DNA of 49,075 nt. Source: Acholeplasmatales bacterium. GTDB lineage: Bacteria; Bacillota_I; Bacilli_A; Acholeplasmatales; Anaeroplasmataceae. The translations under genes were made by a program, and so were the position numbers. Of this stretch, positions 1-8,216 are shown in pieces. Within the stretch, counting starts at the first letter, position 1, and the number at the start of each line of letters is the position of its first letter. The notes below the pieces were generated by a model that saw only the letters and a program-made list of their open reading frames with translations, ran no database searches and had not been told where the DNA came from. The stretch is taken from positions 1-49,075 of the forward strand of contig JAFTQR010000031.1 in NCBI GenBank assembly GCA_017462645.1, written 5' to 3'.

Positions 1-637
1 CATCATGAACTATTCCTTTAAATGTATTTTTATGCTCGATTTTAACAGGTAAGCACATTCTACCATCTCTAATAACTATTAGCTGCTCTGTAAGCATTGA
101 AGCTCTTGTTGTTAATAATTCATTAAGCTTACTTCTTAATCTATTCTCTAAAGATTTTAATGATTTTCTAATCATAAATAGCTCTCTAGAGGCATTATCT
201 AGTACCTTAGAGTCAGGGCCAATGGCTAATGTTATATTTGTTTTTAATGCTTGTGGATTATTAATTACCTTTATATATTCATCTAGATAAGGAGTCTCTA
301 GCTTAAATGTTTTTAATTGATTAAAATATTTTATAACATTATTACCACAGTCTAATAGTCCAACAATATTAAGAAGCTCATCACTTCCTAATACTCCACC
401 AGCTTTAGCTCTTTGAATAGCTTTTTTAATATCATATAAGCCACCAAGTGGTAGCTCTCCATATTTAATTATAGCTTGATATGCTTCCTTTGTTTCTAAA
501 TTTAGCTTTAATATTTCATCATAGCTATTAGCTGGATTTAGATTATTAATTAACTCTTTAGCATAATTTGTTTTAGCAAAATTGGCTAAATCTAAAATTA
601 TTTTATTAAATTCTAGAGTTTTTATATCATATTTCAT
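1..637 (-). CDS. mutS2: MutS2 N-terminal part (runs off left edge)
   Basis: The frame is open from an ATG at 637-635 to the left edge, giving 212 residues with no stop. It begins MKYDIKTLEFNKIILDLANF and contains GGLYDIKKAIQRAKAGGVL and, at the edge, PVKIEH...FKGIVHD, the order seen in the MutS2 N-terminal and core/lever region before the ATPase. MutS2 is a MutS-family ATPase that acts on recombination intermediates and, in Bacillus, on collided ribosomes; the Walker and Smr domains would lie outside the window. The start is set by GAGGTG about 6 nt upstream. The gene follows a terminator hairpin, and I see no clear promoter of its own. Confidence 0.88.
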   Translation of the reverse strand, partial: MKYDIKTLEFNKIILDLANFAKTNYAKELINNLNPANSYDEILKLNLETKEAYQAIIKYGELPLGGLYDIKKAIQRAKAGGVLGSDELLNIVGLLDCGNNVIKYFNQLKTFKLETPYLDEYIKVINNPQALKTNITLAIGPDSKVLDNASRELFMIRKSLKSLENRLRSKLNELLTTRASMLTEQLIVIRDGRMCLPVKIEHKNTFKGIVHD

Positions 638-651
638 AAGACACCTCTAAG

Positions 652-682
652 AAAAAAATATAGGAAGGACCTATATTTTTTA
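652..682 (-). terminator. Terminator after the thyA-dfrA-plsC operon
   Basis: The arms AAAAATATAGG and CCTATATTTTT surround a short loop, with T-rich sequence on both sides, so it could work in both directions. It overlaps the stop codon of the 181-residue membrane protein and precedes mutS2. Confidence 0.7.
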
Positions 683-1225
683 TAATTCTAATAAATCTAT
701 ATGTTCTTTTAAATTAATATATGTGACAACATTAGAACCACCAACATCAGTTGTTGGCTGAACGAATATCATTTCACATTCGTTGATATATTTTAATAAT
801 GATTTTGTGTTTGGATATATTACATATAGCTTTTTAATAGCTTTTTCACTAGATGGAATATCAAGTCTTAATAAAGGCTCAACATCAGGTACAAAACGCA
901 TTGTTTCATCGTTAAATGATTTTCTTAATTGCCATTTTAAAGGATTATTAATACATATCTCTTCATTTCCAAAGTTAGGAATTACCTTTATATAATAATC
1001 ACATTTTGGAGTTATAAATTGATAATCATAAGTTTTTTCGTTATTTCTAATTATGTTATATCCCTCATTATTTTCAGGAATACTATGCTTTATCATGTCT
1101 TCTACATCTGAGTACATTTTCTTTATTTTATTTTTATTGATAAAACTCATTGTTAATACAAATGCAACTAAAATTATTAATAATACACCTGTAATTATTA
1201 AAATGATTTTTAATATATCTGGCAT
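680..1225 (-). CDS. Membrane-anchored protein of unknown function
   Basis: This 181-residue protein has one strong N-terminal membrane segment (about residues 5-28, ILKIILIITGVLLIILVAFV), then a soluble mixed alpha/beta part of about 150 residues. I do not recognise a family. There is no lipobox or clear cleavage site, so the helix is probably an anchor. AGGTGA stands upstream of the ATG. It is the last gene of the thyA-dfrA-plsC operon, 8 bases after the 68-residue membrane protein, and its stop lies in the terminator. Confidence 0.7.
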   Translation of the reverse strand: MPDILKIILIITGVLLIILVAFVLTMSFINKNKIKKMYSDVEDMIKHSIPENNEGYNIIRNNEKTYDYQFITPKCDYYIKVIPNFGNEEICINNPLKWQLRKSFNDETMRFVPDVEPLLRLDIPSSEKAIKKLYVIYPNTKSLLKYINECEMIFVQPTTDVGGSNVVTYINLKEHIDLLEL

Positions 1226-1233
1226 AAAATCAC

Positions 1234-1440
1234 CTATTTCTTATTTTTAAAATATTTAAAGAACATAAAAATTAAAACCATATATATTACTACTCCAAGG
1301 AATAATAATACAAATGATGTGTAGATGAAAAAATTATTAAAATTTATGGCTCCTATTATTAATAGTGATGAGCCTGCACAAACTAAAATAAAGGCCAATA
1401 ATACTAAACAATATTTAATAATTTTAGATTTTTTATCCAT
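1234..1440 (-). CDS. Small two-helix membrane protein
   Basis: The 68-residue product has two hydrophobic segments (about residues 8-30 and 36-60) and charged ends (MDKKSK and FKYFKNKK). Its start overlaps the end of plsC by 8 bases and GAAGGT lies just upstream, so it is probably translated with that operon. No function can be read from the sequence; the neighbourhood (plsC and another membrane protein) gives only a weak hint of an envelope role. Confidence 0.6.
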   Translation of the reverse strand: MDKKSKIIKYCLVLLAFILVCAGSSLLIIGAINFNNFFIYTSFVLLFLGVVIYMVLIFMFFKYFKNKK

Positions 1441-2221
1441 TTTTTATACCTTCATTAATTATTCCTTCAACCTCTAGACCAATTTCAGTAGTATTTTTAC
1501 CTTTATATTCTTCTTTTGAGATTGGTTTATGGAAAATAATTTTAATAATTTTCTTTTTTCTACGCTTTGTCTCACTAATTTTTGAAGAACCAATTATACT
1601 ACAAGGTAAAATTGGAGCCTCAGCTTTTGTAGCTAGCTTATAAGCACCAGCTCTTAAATTAACCATTTCATCTGTATCTCTTGATTTAATTCCACCCTCA
1701 GGGAAAATAATAATTGGAAGACCACCCTTAACGAGCTTTATACCTTGGACAATTGATTTTGCAGCCTCTCTATCATTTTCTCTATCAATTGGAATTGCAC
1801 CAAAAGTTTTAGTTATAAGCTTCATTATTGGATGAACAAATAATGATTTTTTTCCTATTGCAGTACATTTAACATGCATTGCATAATAAATTATTAATGG
1901 ATCCATATTAGATTTATGATTACCATAAATAACAAATGTACCATTTGGAATATTTTCTTTACCAACTATATCAAGCTTAATATGGAATACCTTTAATACA
2001 AGCCATACAGCATTTCTTAAGATAAAATGCTTTAATGAATTAGTACATTTTGTTTTTGATGCAAATAATAGGTATATTAATAATAATAAGACTAAAGTAA
2101 TAGCACCAGAGATTATTCCAAGTGGAATCCATAAAAATAGATACCAGCTTGATAATGGAATTAAACTATATAATAGTGAATATCCTACTGATAGGATAAT
2201 CAATAATATCACAAATAGCAT
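1433..2221 (-). CDS. plsC: 1-acyl-sn-glycerol-3-phosphate acyltransferase
   Basis: PlsC transfers an acyl group to the sn-2 position of lysophosphatidic acid to make phosphatidic acid at the inner membrane face. Two hydrophobic helices fill about residues 1-55. The HX4D catalytic motif is visible as NHKSNMDP (about residues 101-108) and the glycerophosphate-binding motif as FPEGGIKSR (about 174-182). At 262 residues the length is normal for the family. It starts 5 bases after dfrA stops. The exact acyl acceptor cannot be told from sequence alone. Confidence 0.9.
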   Translation of the reverse strand: MLFVILLIILSVGYSLLYSLIPLSSWYLFLWIPLGIISGAITLVLLLLIYLLFASKTKCTNSLKHFILRNAVWLVLKVFHIKLDIVGKENIPNGTFVIYGNHKSNMDPLIIYYAMHVKCTAIGKKSLFVHPIMKLITKTFGAIPIDRENDREAAKSIVQGIKLVKGGLPIIIFPEGGIKSRDTDEMVNLRAGAYKLATKAEAPILPCSIIGSSKISETKRRKKKIIKIIFHKPISKEEYKGKNTTEIGLEVEGIINEGIKNG

Positions 2222-2226
2222 AAAAA

Positions 2227-2697
2227 TTACTTCCTTTCAAATAAGGTATATCTAACTAATTCACTTTCCTCTTCCCAAATTAAATTATATTTTGAAAAAT
2301 CAATTGTAGGAAAATATTTATCTCCTTCATGTGTTCCCTTAATGTAAGATATATATAATCTATCTGCATAGGGTAGACATAATTTATAGATTGTAGAACC
2401 ACCTACAACCCAAATATCTTCATTGAAGCTTTGAATAAATGGAATAAGGTCATTAATAACTATTGCATCATCTAATACTAAATCCTTATTAATAGATGCA
2501 ACATATATTTTTCCATATGGTAAAGGCTTAGTTTTATAATAGCCTTTTAATGAAAAATATGTTGCCTCACCCATTAGTACAGTTTGACCTCTTGTTTTAT
2601 TTCTATAATAAACTAAATCTTCCTTAATATGCCATGGAATTTTATCACCAATACCGATCAATTGGTTTTCATCCATAGCCCAAATCATATTAATCAT
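2227..2697 (-). CDS. dfrA: Dihydrofolate reductase
   Basis: The 156-residue enzyme reduces dihydrofolate with NADPH and so restores the folate used up by thymidylate synthase. Family marks: [20 protein letters not shown] with the Trp-containing loop (IPWHIKEDL, with Glu as the acidic active-site residue), GQTVLMGEATY where the usual motif is G-R-T/K-T-W, and VVGGSTIYKL, the conserved GG-x-x-I/L-Y motif. It is coupled to thyA by a shared base, the classic pairing. The changed GQTVLMGEATY segment is slightly unusual. Confidence 0.93.
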   Translation of the reverse strand: MINMIWAMDENQLIGIGDKIPWHIKEDLVYYRNKTRGQTVLMGEATYFSLKGYYKTKPLPYGKIYVASINKDLVLDDAIVINDLIPFIQSFNEDIWVVGGSTIYKLCLPYADRLYISYIKGTHEGDKYFPTIDFSKYNLIWEEESELVRYTLFERK

Positions 2698-3569
2698 TAT
2701 ACTGCCACCTTACCCTTTATAGCCTTATGAGGATTATAATTTTCTAATGTGAAGTCCTCATATTTAAAATCAAAAATAGATTTTACATTTGGATTAATTT
2801 TCATTGTAGGTAATTCTCTTGTATCTCTTGATAGCTGAAGCTTAACCTGTTCCTCATGATTTGAATAGATATGAGCATCACCAATTGTATGAACGAAATC
2901 ACCTAAGTCTAAGCCACATACCTGCGCAATCATCATTGTAAATAATGCATAGCTTGCAATATTAAATGGAATACCTAGGAATACATCACCACTTCTTTGA
3001 TATAATTGACAAGATAATTTACCATTAATAACATAGAATTGCATAAAGCTATGACATGGAGGTAATGCCATTTGGTCAACCTCGCATGGATTCCATGCAC
3101 AGATAATTAATCTTCTACTATTTGGATTAGTTTTAATTTGATTAATTAGGTTAGATAATTGATCAATACCTTCACCATTAAAATCTCTCCATTGCTTACC
3201 ATAAACAGGTCCTAGCTCACCCCATTTAGCAGCAAATTCATTATCATTTTTAATTTTTAAAACAAATTCTTCTAATGTTTCATTTTTATATGAATCACTT
3301 TTTTTATATATTTCATATGGCCATTCATTCCAAATTTTAACATCATTATCAACTAAATACTTAATATTAGTTGAACCAGATATAAACCATAATAGCTCAT
3401 GAATAATTCCTTTTAGGAATACTTTTTTAGTTGTTAGCAAAGGAAAGCCCTTATTTAAATCAAATCTCATTTGATAACCAAATAAAGAATATGTACCTGT
3501 ACCAGTTCTATCTCCCTTATATGAGCCTTCTTCTAAAATTTTCTTGCATAAATCTAAATATTGCTTCAT
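2697..3569 (-). CDS. thyA: Thymidylate synthase
   Basis: ThyA methylates dUMP to dTMP using methylene-tetrahydrofolate. The 290-residue product has the N-terminal [19 protein letters not shown], the catalytic Cys in [12 protein letters not shown] (about residue 172), the nucleotide-binding [20 protein letters not shown] and C-terminal [10 protein letters not shown] ending in the usual hydrophobic Val. AGGTGA stands 7 nt before the ATG. It heads the operon thyA-dfrA-plsC-two small membrane genes. Its promoter region lies in a 69-bp segment that is repeated at 6865-6933 next to ssb. Confidence 0.97.
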   Translation of the reverse strand: MKQYLDLCKKILEEGSYKGDRTGTGTYSLFGYQMRFDLNKGFPLLTTKKVFLKGIIHELLWFISGSTNIKYLVDNDVKIWNEWPYEIYKKSDSYKNETLEEFVLKIKNDNEFAAKWGELGPVYGKQWRDFNGEGIDQLSNLINQIKTNPNSRRLIICAWNPCEVDQMALPPCHSFMQFYVINGKLSCQLYQRSGDVFLGIPFNIASYALFTMMIAQVCGLDLGDFVHTIGDAHIYSNHEEQVKLQLSRDTRELPTMKINPNVKSIFDFKYEDFTLENYNPHKAIKGKVAV

Positions 3570-3579
3570 AAAAAAATCA

Positions 3580-3610
3580 CCTAAATATATTATATAATAT
3601 ATTTTGTCAA
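3580..3610 (-). promoter_or_regulatory. Promoter-like region of thyA
   Basis: On the minus strand a perfect -35 TTGACA (3605-3610) is followed by an AT-rich stretch with TATAAT at only 10 bp spacing and TATATT at 15 bp spacing. The spacing is not ideal, so which -10 is used is unclear. The same arrangement occurs in copy B of the repeat. Confidence 0.45.
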
Positions 3611-3649
3611 AAAGGAAGAGAAAAAAAGAAAGCTAGCATGCTAGCTCTC
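3581..3649. repeat. 69-bp direct repeat, copy A (thyA side)
   Basis: This segment matches 6865-6933 in the same orientation at 68 of 69 positions; the only difference is A at 3599 against G at 6883. It holds, on the minus strand, the last codons GAG AGC TAG of the 275-residue lipoprotein, a perfect 16-bp palindromic terminator stem, a T-rich tract and a TTGACA promoter-like region leading into thyA. Confidence 0.95.
3618..3646 (-). terminator. Terminator of the lipoprotein gene
   Basis: The 16-bp perfect palindrome AGCTAGCATGCTAGCT at 3631-3646 is followed on the minus strand by TTTCTTTTTTTCTC. The stem contains the gene's own stop codon TAG. An identical terminator follows ssb. Confidence 0.8.
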
Positions 3650-4468
3650 TATTAAAGTATAACCTGTAATATCAATAGGCTTTAAATTAGTTGTTTTAAA
3701 TATAATATTAGATTCTGCCTCATAGTAGTAATATAATGTATTAACTATATTATCATTTGAAAAAATCTCTTCTTTGGTATATTGCATTTTCATTGAAGCT
3801 TCATTATCATTAAAAATATATTGAATTGTTGAAGTTATTTTTCTGCCATAATCAGCATCATTAATATCTAATGCAATGGTATATATGTTATTGTTTACAT
3901 AATATTTTCTTCCATCAATAGGTCTTGAATTTCCTAACCAGTTAGTAAAAAAATCAGAAAAACCATTATTAGACAAATTATTATAGATGAATTTTTCATT
4001 ATCAATTGAATAATTCTTATTGTTTATGTCTATGCGTATATTATTACTTGATTCTAATTGATATTGATATTCAGATAATGTATCCTTATCGCTAATTGAT
4101 ATATTTTCAGAATTATTTCCTTTTTCATAATGCTCATCACTATTTATTTTTTCATAAAATATTTTATTTATAGAATCATTTTTAGAAGTATTATGTTCAT
4201 TAATTTCATAATTATCTATAGTTTCTCCTTGCTTTTTATTAGATTTAGTATATGAGTTATATACATATACATAATCGGGATAGCTTTCAAATTCTTCCTC
4301 TGGACCTAGTATATCAATTGTTCTTTCAAGAAAATGATTATAAATTTCATCATATGTTACCTCAGTACCTTTTTCTTTAAAAAATGGTTCTTCCTTTTTA
4401 TTGCATGATGTAGTTATAAATGTAAACGTTAATATTATTATTAAAAAAAATATTTTTTTAAATTTCAT
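3641..4468 (-). CDS. Lipoprotein of unknown function, in the repeat-bounded cassette
   Basis: The 275-residue protein has a lipoprotein signal (hydrophobic stretch, then lipobox TTSC, Cys at about 22) and a Lys/Glu-rich start to the mature part, so it is probably tethered to the outer face of the membrane. The mature part is rich in Asn, Ser, Tyr and Glu; I recognise no domain. GGAGG precedes the ATG. It starts 12 bases after the 783-residue secreted protein and is probably co-transcribed with it. Its last codons, GAG AGC TAG, are the same as the last codons of ssb because they lie inside the duplicated 69-bp segment, which suggests this 3' end was formed when the cassette joined ssb-type sequence. 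Confidence 0.75.
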   Translation of the reverse strand: MKFKKIFFLIIILTFTFITTSCNKKEEPFFKEKGTEVTYDEIYNHFLERTIDILGPEEEFESYPDYVYVYNSYTKSNKKQGETIDNYEINEHNTSKNDSINKIFYEKINSDEHYEKGNNSENISISDKDTLSEYQYQLESSNNIRIDINNKNYSIDNEKFIYNNLSNNGFSDFFTNWLGNSRPIDGRKYYVNNNIYTIALDINDADYGRKITSTIQYIFNDNEASMKMQYTKEEIFSNDNIVNTLYYYYEAESNIIFKTTNLKPIDITGYTLIES

Positions 4469-4480
4469 AAGTTTTGCCTC

Positions 4481-6832
4481 CTATAACGTTAAGACTGTAA
4501 CATAAATATATAATGTGCCCGGTGTTCCAAAATATTCATTTATTGTTAAAATTATTGATTCTCCTTTATTTAAATTAATCGTCAATGAGGCATTTGGATC
4601 ATACACGTCATTTTCTTCATCAATATAATCACCATCATAGACATATGTCTTGCCATCATTTATTATTATCTCATTAAATTCAGTATCTAATATGCTGGAT
4701 GTTGATATAGTTAGTCTTTCATTAGTTTGTGCAGTGTATATTAACGTACAAGTATTATTTTCATTTATATATGTTTGAATTACTTCTTGTTCTTTAGAAT
4801 GAATGACATCATTAACTATATTCAATGAAATATTAGATAAATAGTTTAAATATTGATTAATAATTGTTATTTTATAAATTATATTCTTTTTTAATGTGAA
4901 TAAATAATTAGTTGAATTTGAGTTTGATAATTCAATTTCACTATTAATTGTAGTAGATGAGAATAATTTACGTGATATATTAATTGACAAATTATTATTA
5001 TTTAATTTAAATAGGTGGTTACTATTATTATCTGGTAAAAAATTAAATTCAATTGAATCATTTGAAATAATGCTTGTGTTCTTGAAAGATTTTATGGATA
5101 AAGATACATTTAATATGTTAGACGTATTACATTTTACCAAAATTAAATATTTTGTGTTTTCTTCTAATAAAAATGAATCATTAATTGTTTGAATATTTGT
5201 TTTTTCAATAGATGTTTCATTAACTTTATAAATAGAAGCAGTTTCTAATATGTTATCGCTATAATCTATAAGAGGTAAAGATGAAATTAATTGAAATTCA
5301 TTAAGTGTATTTATTCCTTTTAATGTGTATATAGCTGTATAATTTACATCTACAATAAAATTATAAACGTCAGAGTTTAATGAATTTGTTAAATAATTAT
5401 TTTCATTTAAAGTTCCCTCATCAAATAAATCATACTCAATTGAAGCAACAATTAAATTTTCAAAATCCTCACTGTCCCCATTTATCTTTCCACCAGTACT
5501 TATGTTATTTTCATCAGTTATAGAAAAACTAAAATTAATATAATTTTTAGTTGGTACTATAATTTCACTTTGTTCTTCAGCATAAAAAAAATCAACTACT
5601 ATATCATTAGAATTATATGTATTTATTGTATTTAAGTTTGAATGTATATCTCCAACATTTATAAAAATATTTTTAATTAATCTATTATAATAATCACATT
5701 GAAGTTTATGTTGATTAAAAAAAACGTAATTTTCACTAATAGGATTATGTTTAATTTCAATATCGCAAGTATTATCAATAAATATTTGAGATCCGACATC
5801 ATTAATAAATAAGATATATGATGCAGCAGTATTTAATTCACCAATTGCGAACACAAAAATATCAACTATAATATTATCTTTATCTTTTGATAGATTAATA
5901 TTTTCAAGTTTATAACCATCAGTACTATATTCATTACTATCAATAATAATTGAATACGTATCATATTCCATTGATACCTTTGTTAAAAAAAGTCCATTAT
6001 CATTGTAACAATTATAACCACTATCCTTATCATTTAATGTATATTTGTTTTCAACAATTGACGAAATTGCTAGATTATTCATATTGAAATTTGGTGTTTC
6101 TGGATATACATTCGGAATTATAATAAAATCTTCTGAATAACCTTCTTCAACAAGTACATTTAGTTCTTCTAAACTTGTATAATTTTGATTTTCTTTTAAA
6201 TAAATTTTATGGTCAGCCATATTTTCAGTTTCTATCGTATAATATCTTGCTGAAAATAATGGATTTAATTTAAATGTAGTTTGTAAAATTGAACTGTATG
6301 ATGGCTTTAAATATGTATAATCTATGATAAAAATATCTGAGACATATGCAAATCTTAAAGTTTTTGTGTTAAATTTGTTATAGTCTTCAACTATGTCATC
6401 TTTTATAAATGTTTTAATATAAAAACCATAATCAAGACCAAAATACGAATATTCACCAACCATTTTAAAATATTCTTCAGGAATTATTTTTGTAATTGCA
6501 TCAGAAGCATTAGCTATCAATCCAGCACCTTGTTCATAAATATTACCTCCATATTTAAAATAATCAATACTTGTCCCACTATTAGATTTATTAGAATACC
6601 TTAAATATTTATCATCTTCTAGTAAATAAATATATGAGTCAGCATAATCCTGAATATTATATTCGATGTCTAAATCATCAATTGAACTAATATCAACATC
6701 ATCCTTGTTTGTCAATAAGTTACATTTATCTTGTAAATTTATTGTATTATCATTAGCATAAATATCAAAATTAATAAAAGATGTAAAACAAAATGCTAAT
6801 AGTATAAAAATTAAAAATTTATTTATTTTCAT
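4481..6832 (-). CDS. Large secreted Asn-rich protein, unknown function
   Basis: The 783-residue product starts with a signal peptide (MKINKFLIFILLAFCFTSF, cleavage plausible after IYA near residue 27). The rest is very rich in Asn, Ile, Ser, Thr and Tyr, with alternating polar and hydrophobic residues that suggest beta-sandwich repeats. There is no sorting signal (LPxTG), membrane anchor or recognisable enzyme motif. GGAGG lies just upstream of the ATG. It forms an operon with the lipoprotein gene downstream, and both lie between two 69-bp direct repeats. A surface adhesin or cargo-binding protein is possible, but this is only inference from secretion and composition. Confidence 0.7.
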   Translation of the reverse strand: MKINKFLIFILLAFCFTSFINFDIYANDNTINLQDKCNLLTNKDDVDISSIDDLDIEYNIQDYADSYIYLLEDDKYLRYSNKSNSGTSIDYFKYGGNIYEQGAGLIANASDAITKIIPEEYFKMVGEYSYFGLDYGFYIKTFIKDDIVEDYNKFNTKTLRFAYVSDIFIIDYTYLKPSYSSILQTTFKLNPLFSARYYTIETENMADHKIYLKENQNYTSLEELNVLVEEGYSEDFIIIPNVYPETPNFNMNNLAISSIVENKYTLNDKDSGYNCYNDNGLFLTKVSMEYDTYSIIIDSNEYSTDGYKLENINLSKDKDNIIVDIFVFAIGELNTAASYILFINDVGSQIFIDNTCDIEIKHNPISENYVFFNQHKLQCDYYNRLIKNIFINVGDIHSNLNTINTYNSNDIVVDFFYAEEQSEIIVPTKNYINFSFSITDENNISTGGKINGDSEDFENLIVASIEYDLFDEGTLNENNYLTNSLNSDVYNFIVDVNYTAIYTLKGINTLNEFQLISSLPLIDYSDNILETASIYKVNETSIEKTNIQTINDSFLLEENTKYLILVKCNTSNILNVSLSIKSFKNTSIISNDSIEFNFLPDNNSNHLFKLNNNNLSINISRKLFSSTTINSEIELSNSNSTNYLFTLKKNIIYKITIINQYLNYLSNISLNIVNDVIHSKEQEVIQTYINENNTCTLIYTAQTNERLTISTSSILDTEFNEIIINDGKTYVYDGDYIDEENDVYDPNASLTINLNKGESIILTINEYFGTPGTLYIYVTVLTL

Positions 6833-6863
6833 GTAACCTCCATATGTATTTTTGCATAAAATT

Positions 6864-6894
6864 TCTAAATATATTATATAATGTATTTTGTCAA
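6864..6894 (-). promoter_or_regulatory. Promoter-like region of the cassette operon
   Basis: TTGACA lies at 6889-6894 on the minus strand, with TATAAT and TATATT downstream in the same arrangement as in front of thyA. It would drive the 783-residue gene from about 30 bases upstream of its start. Confidence 0.4.
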
Positions 6895-6933
6895 AAAGGA
6901 AGAGAAAAAAAGAAAGCTAGCATGCTAGCTCTC
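6865..6933. repeat. 69-bp direct repeat, copy B (ssb side)
   Basis: This copy matches 3581-3649 with one mismatch. It contains the last three codons of ssb (GAG AGC TAG), the ssb terminator palindrome and the TTGACA promoter-like region that now leads into the 783-residue protein. The distance between the copies is about 3.28 kb. Confidence 0.95.
6902..6930 (-). terminator. Terminator of ssb
   Basis: The palindrome AGCTAGCATGCTAGCT (6915-6930) is followed on the minus strand by a T-rich tract; the ssb stop codon lies in the stem. Confidence 0.8.
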
Positions 6934-7272
6934 ATCTTCCTTATCCTGTGCGTCTAAATCATCAAAATATACTACACGATCAGCGATAAGATCATTAATA
7001 GGAATAACGGCGCCTGTGGATATTGTTTCTTTGCGTGGGCTTATTCTACCTTTAATTCCTATTCTTTTTCCTTTTTTAAGTGAATCGATACATAGATCAA
7101 TTAATGCATCCCAAATTGATACACGAATGTAATCCTTTGAATAGCTTCCATCTGCGTTTTTGAAGTCTCTAGTGACAGCTAAAACTACATTAACAACCTT
7201 TTTACCATCCTTAACCTCTCTAACTTCAACGTCATATGCGATTACACCTACAAGCATGAAATAATTATACAT
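6925..7272 (-). CDS. ssb: Short single-stranded DNA-binding protein
   Basis: The 115-residue product is the OB-fold domain only: YFMLVGVIAYDVEVREVKDG, VVNVVLAVTRDFKN, DYIRVSIWD and KGKRIGIKGRISPRKE follow the SSB order. The long linker of housekeeping SSB is missing and the tail is short and acidic (DDLDAQDKEDES) without the typical DDDIPF tip. The length resembles the second SSB (SsbB type) of Bacillus. It is not next to rpsF or rpsR, which supports a second, specialised copy. A near-perfect AAAGGAGG stands 5 nt before the ATG. Its last three codons and terminator are duplicated at 3641-3649. Confidence 0.87.
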   Translation of the reverse strand: MYNYFMLVGVIAYDVEVREVKDGKKVVNVVLAVTRDFKNADGSYSKDYIRVSIWDALIDLCIDSLKKGKRIGIKGRISPRKETISTGAVIPINDLIADRVVYFDDLDAQDKEDES

Positions 7273-7320
7273 GATTGCCTCCTTTCGGAGTTAATATAGC
7301 ATTAATTTTTATTCAATTAA

Positions 7321-7339
7321 AATTTCTAATTTAGAAATT
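7321..7339. promoter_or_regulatory. Inverted repeat upstream of ssb
   Basis: The 9-bp arms AATTTCTAA and TTAGAAATT are separated by one base, about 50 bases upstream of the ssb start. A half-site AATTTCTA recurs at 7370-7377. This could be an operator, but in such AT-rich DNA chance is possible. The rest of the 7273-7460 gap shows no gene. Confidence 0.35.
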
Positions 7340-7460
7340 ATTTTGTTAAAAATTATGGATTTTTGATATAATTTCTAAAATAATTTGTTCTTTTTTTTAT
7401 TAAAATAAATATTTTTTTAGGATTTGGAAATTAAATATTTTTTATAGATAAAATTAACAA

Positions 7461-7492
7461 AAAAATGGGAAATCAAAGTTTCCCATTTTTTT
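7461..7492 (-). terminator. Terminator of deoD
   Basis: A 12-bp stem (AAAAATGGGAAA with TTTCCCATTTTT) around a 6-nt loop is followed on the minus strand by an A/T-rich run beginning with TT; the stop codon of deoD is 2 bases away. Confidence 0.8.
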
Positions 7493-7493
7493 C

Positions 7494-8216
7494 TTATTTT
7501 CCAGCAAGCTCTAGACTTATTTTCATCATGTTATGGAATGAATTTTGTCTTTCCTCTGCAGATGTAACCTCATGAGTTATAAATGAATCAGAAATAGTTA
7601 ATAAACATGCTGCTTTTTTATTAGATGCTTTTGCGTTTGCGAATAAGGCAAAGCTTTCCATTTCTACAGCCTTACAGCCAAATTTATCATGAACATTCTT
7701 CCATCTATTAGGATCTTCTGCATAGAATACATCTGAAGAATGAATTCTAGCCTCCTTTAATTCTATTCCAAGCTTATTTGCAGCCTTTCTAAGCTTATTA
7801 TTTACTGAAGTATTACTCTTCATAGTTTTAGCTCTAAAATTAAAAGCAACCTTAGCATAATTTGATTCAGAATATGCATCAGTAACTAATACAGTATCAT
7901 AGACGTTAAGCTTTTCATCATATGAGCCTGCAGAACCAATTCTAACTATACACTCTACATCATAGAAATTAAATAGCTCATATGAATAAATACCAATTGA
8001 TGGTTGTCCCATACCAGAGCCCATTACACTAATTCTTTTACCATTGTATTTACCTGTGTAACCTAATATATTACGAGTTGATGTAAAGCAAATTACATCT
8101 GTTAAATATGTATCCGCAATAAATTTAGCACGTAATGGATCACCAGGCATTAATACAGTTTTAGCGATTAATGATGGGTCACTACAACTAATATGCGGAG
8201 TTGGAATTTTGCTCAT
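7494..8216 (-). CDS. deoD: Purine-nucleoside phosphorylase, DeoD type
   Basis: DeoD splits purine (deoxy)nucleosides with phosphate to base and (deoxy)ribose-1-phosphate. Visible family marks are [12 protein letters not shown] near the N-terminus, [31 protein letters not shown] with the ribose-binding Met-Glu, and LTISDS with the catalytic Asp. I chose the second ATG (8216): GGAGG is 9 nt upstream of it but only 3 nt from the first ATG at 8222, and MSKIPTPHI matches typical starts. It overlaps the 3' end of the damaged deoC, the usual partner in deoxynucleoside breakdown. Confidence 0.94.
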   Translation of the reverse strand: MSKIPTPHISCSDPSLIAKTVLMPGDPLRAKFIADTYLTDVICFTSTRNILGYTGKYNGKRISVMGSGMGQPSIGIYSYELFNFYDVECIVRIGSAGSYDEKLNVYDTVLVTDAYSESNYAKVAFNFRAKTMKSNTSVNNKLRKAANKLGIELKEARIHSSDVFYAEDPNRWKNVHDKFGCKAVEMESFALFANAKASNKKAACLLTISDSFITHEVTSAEERQNSFHNMMKISLELAGK

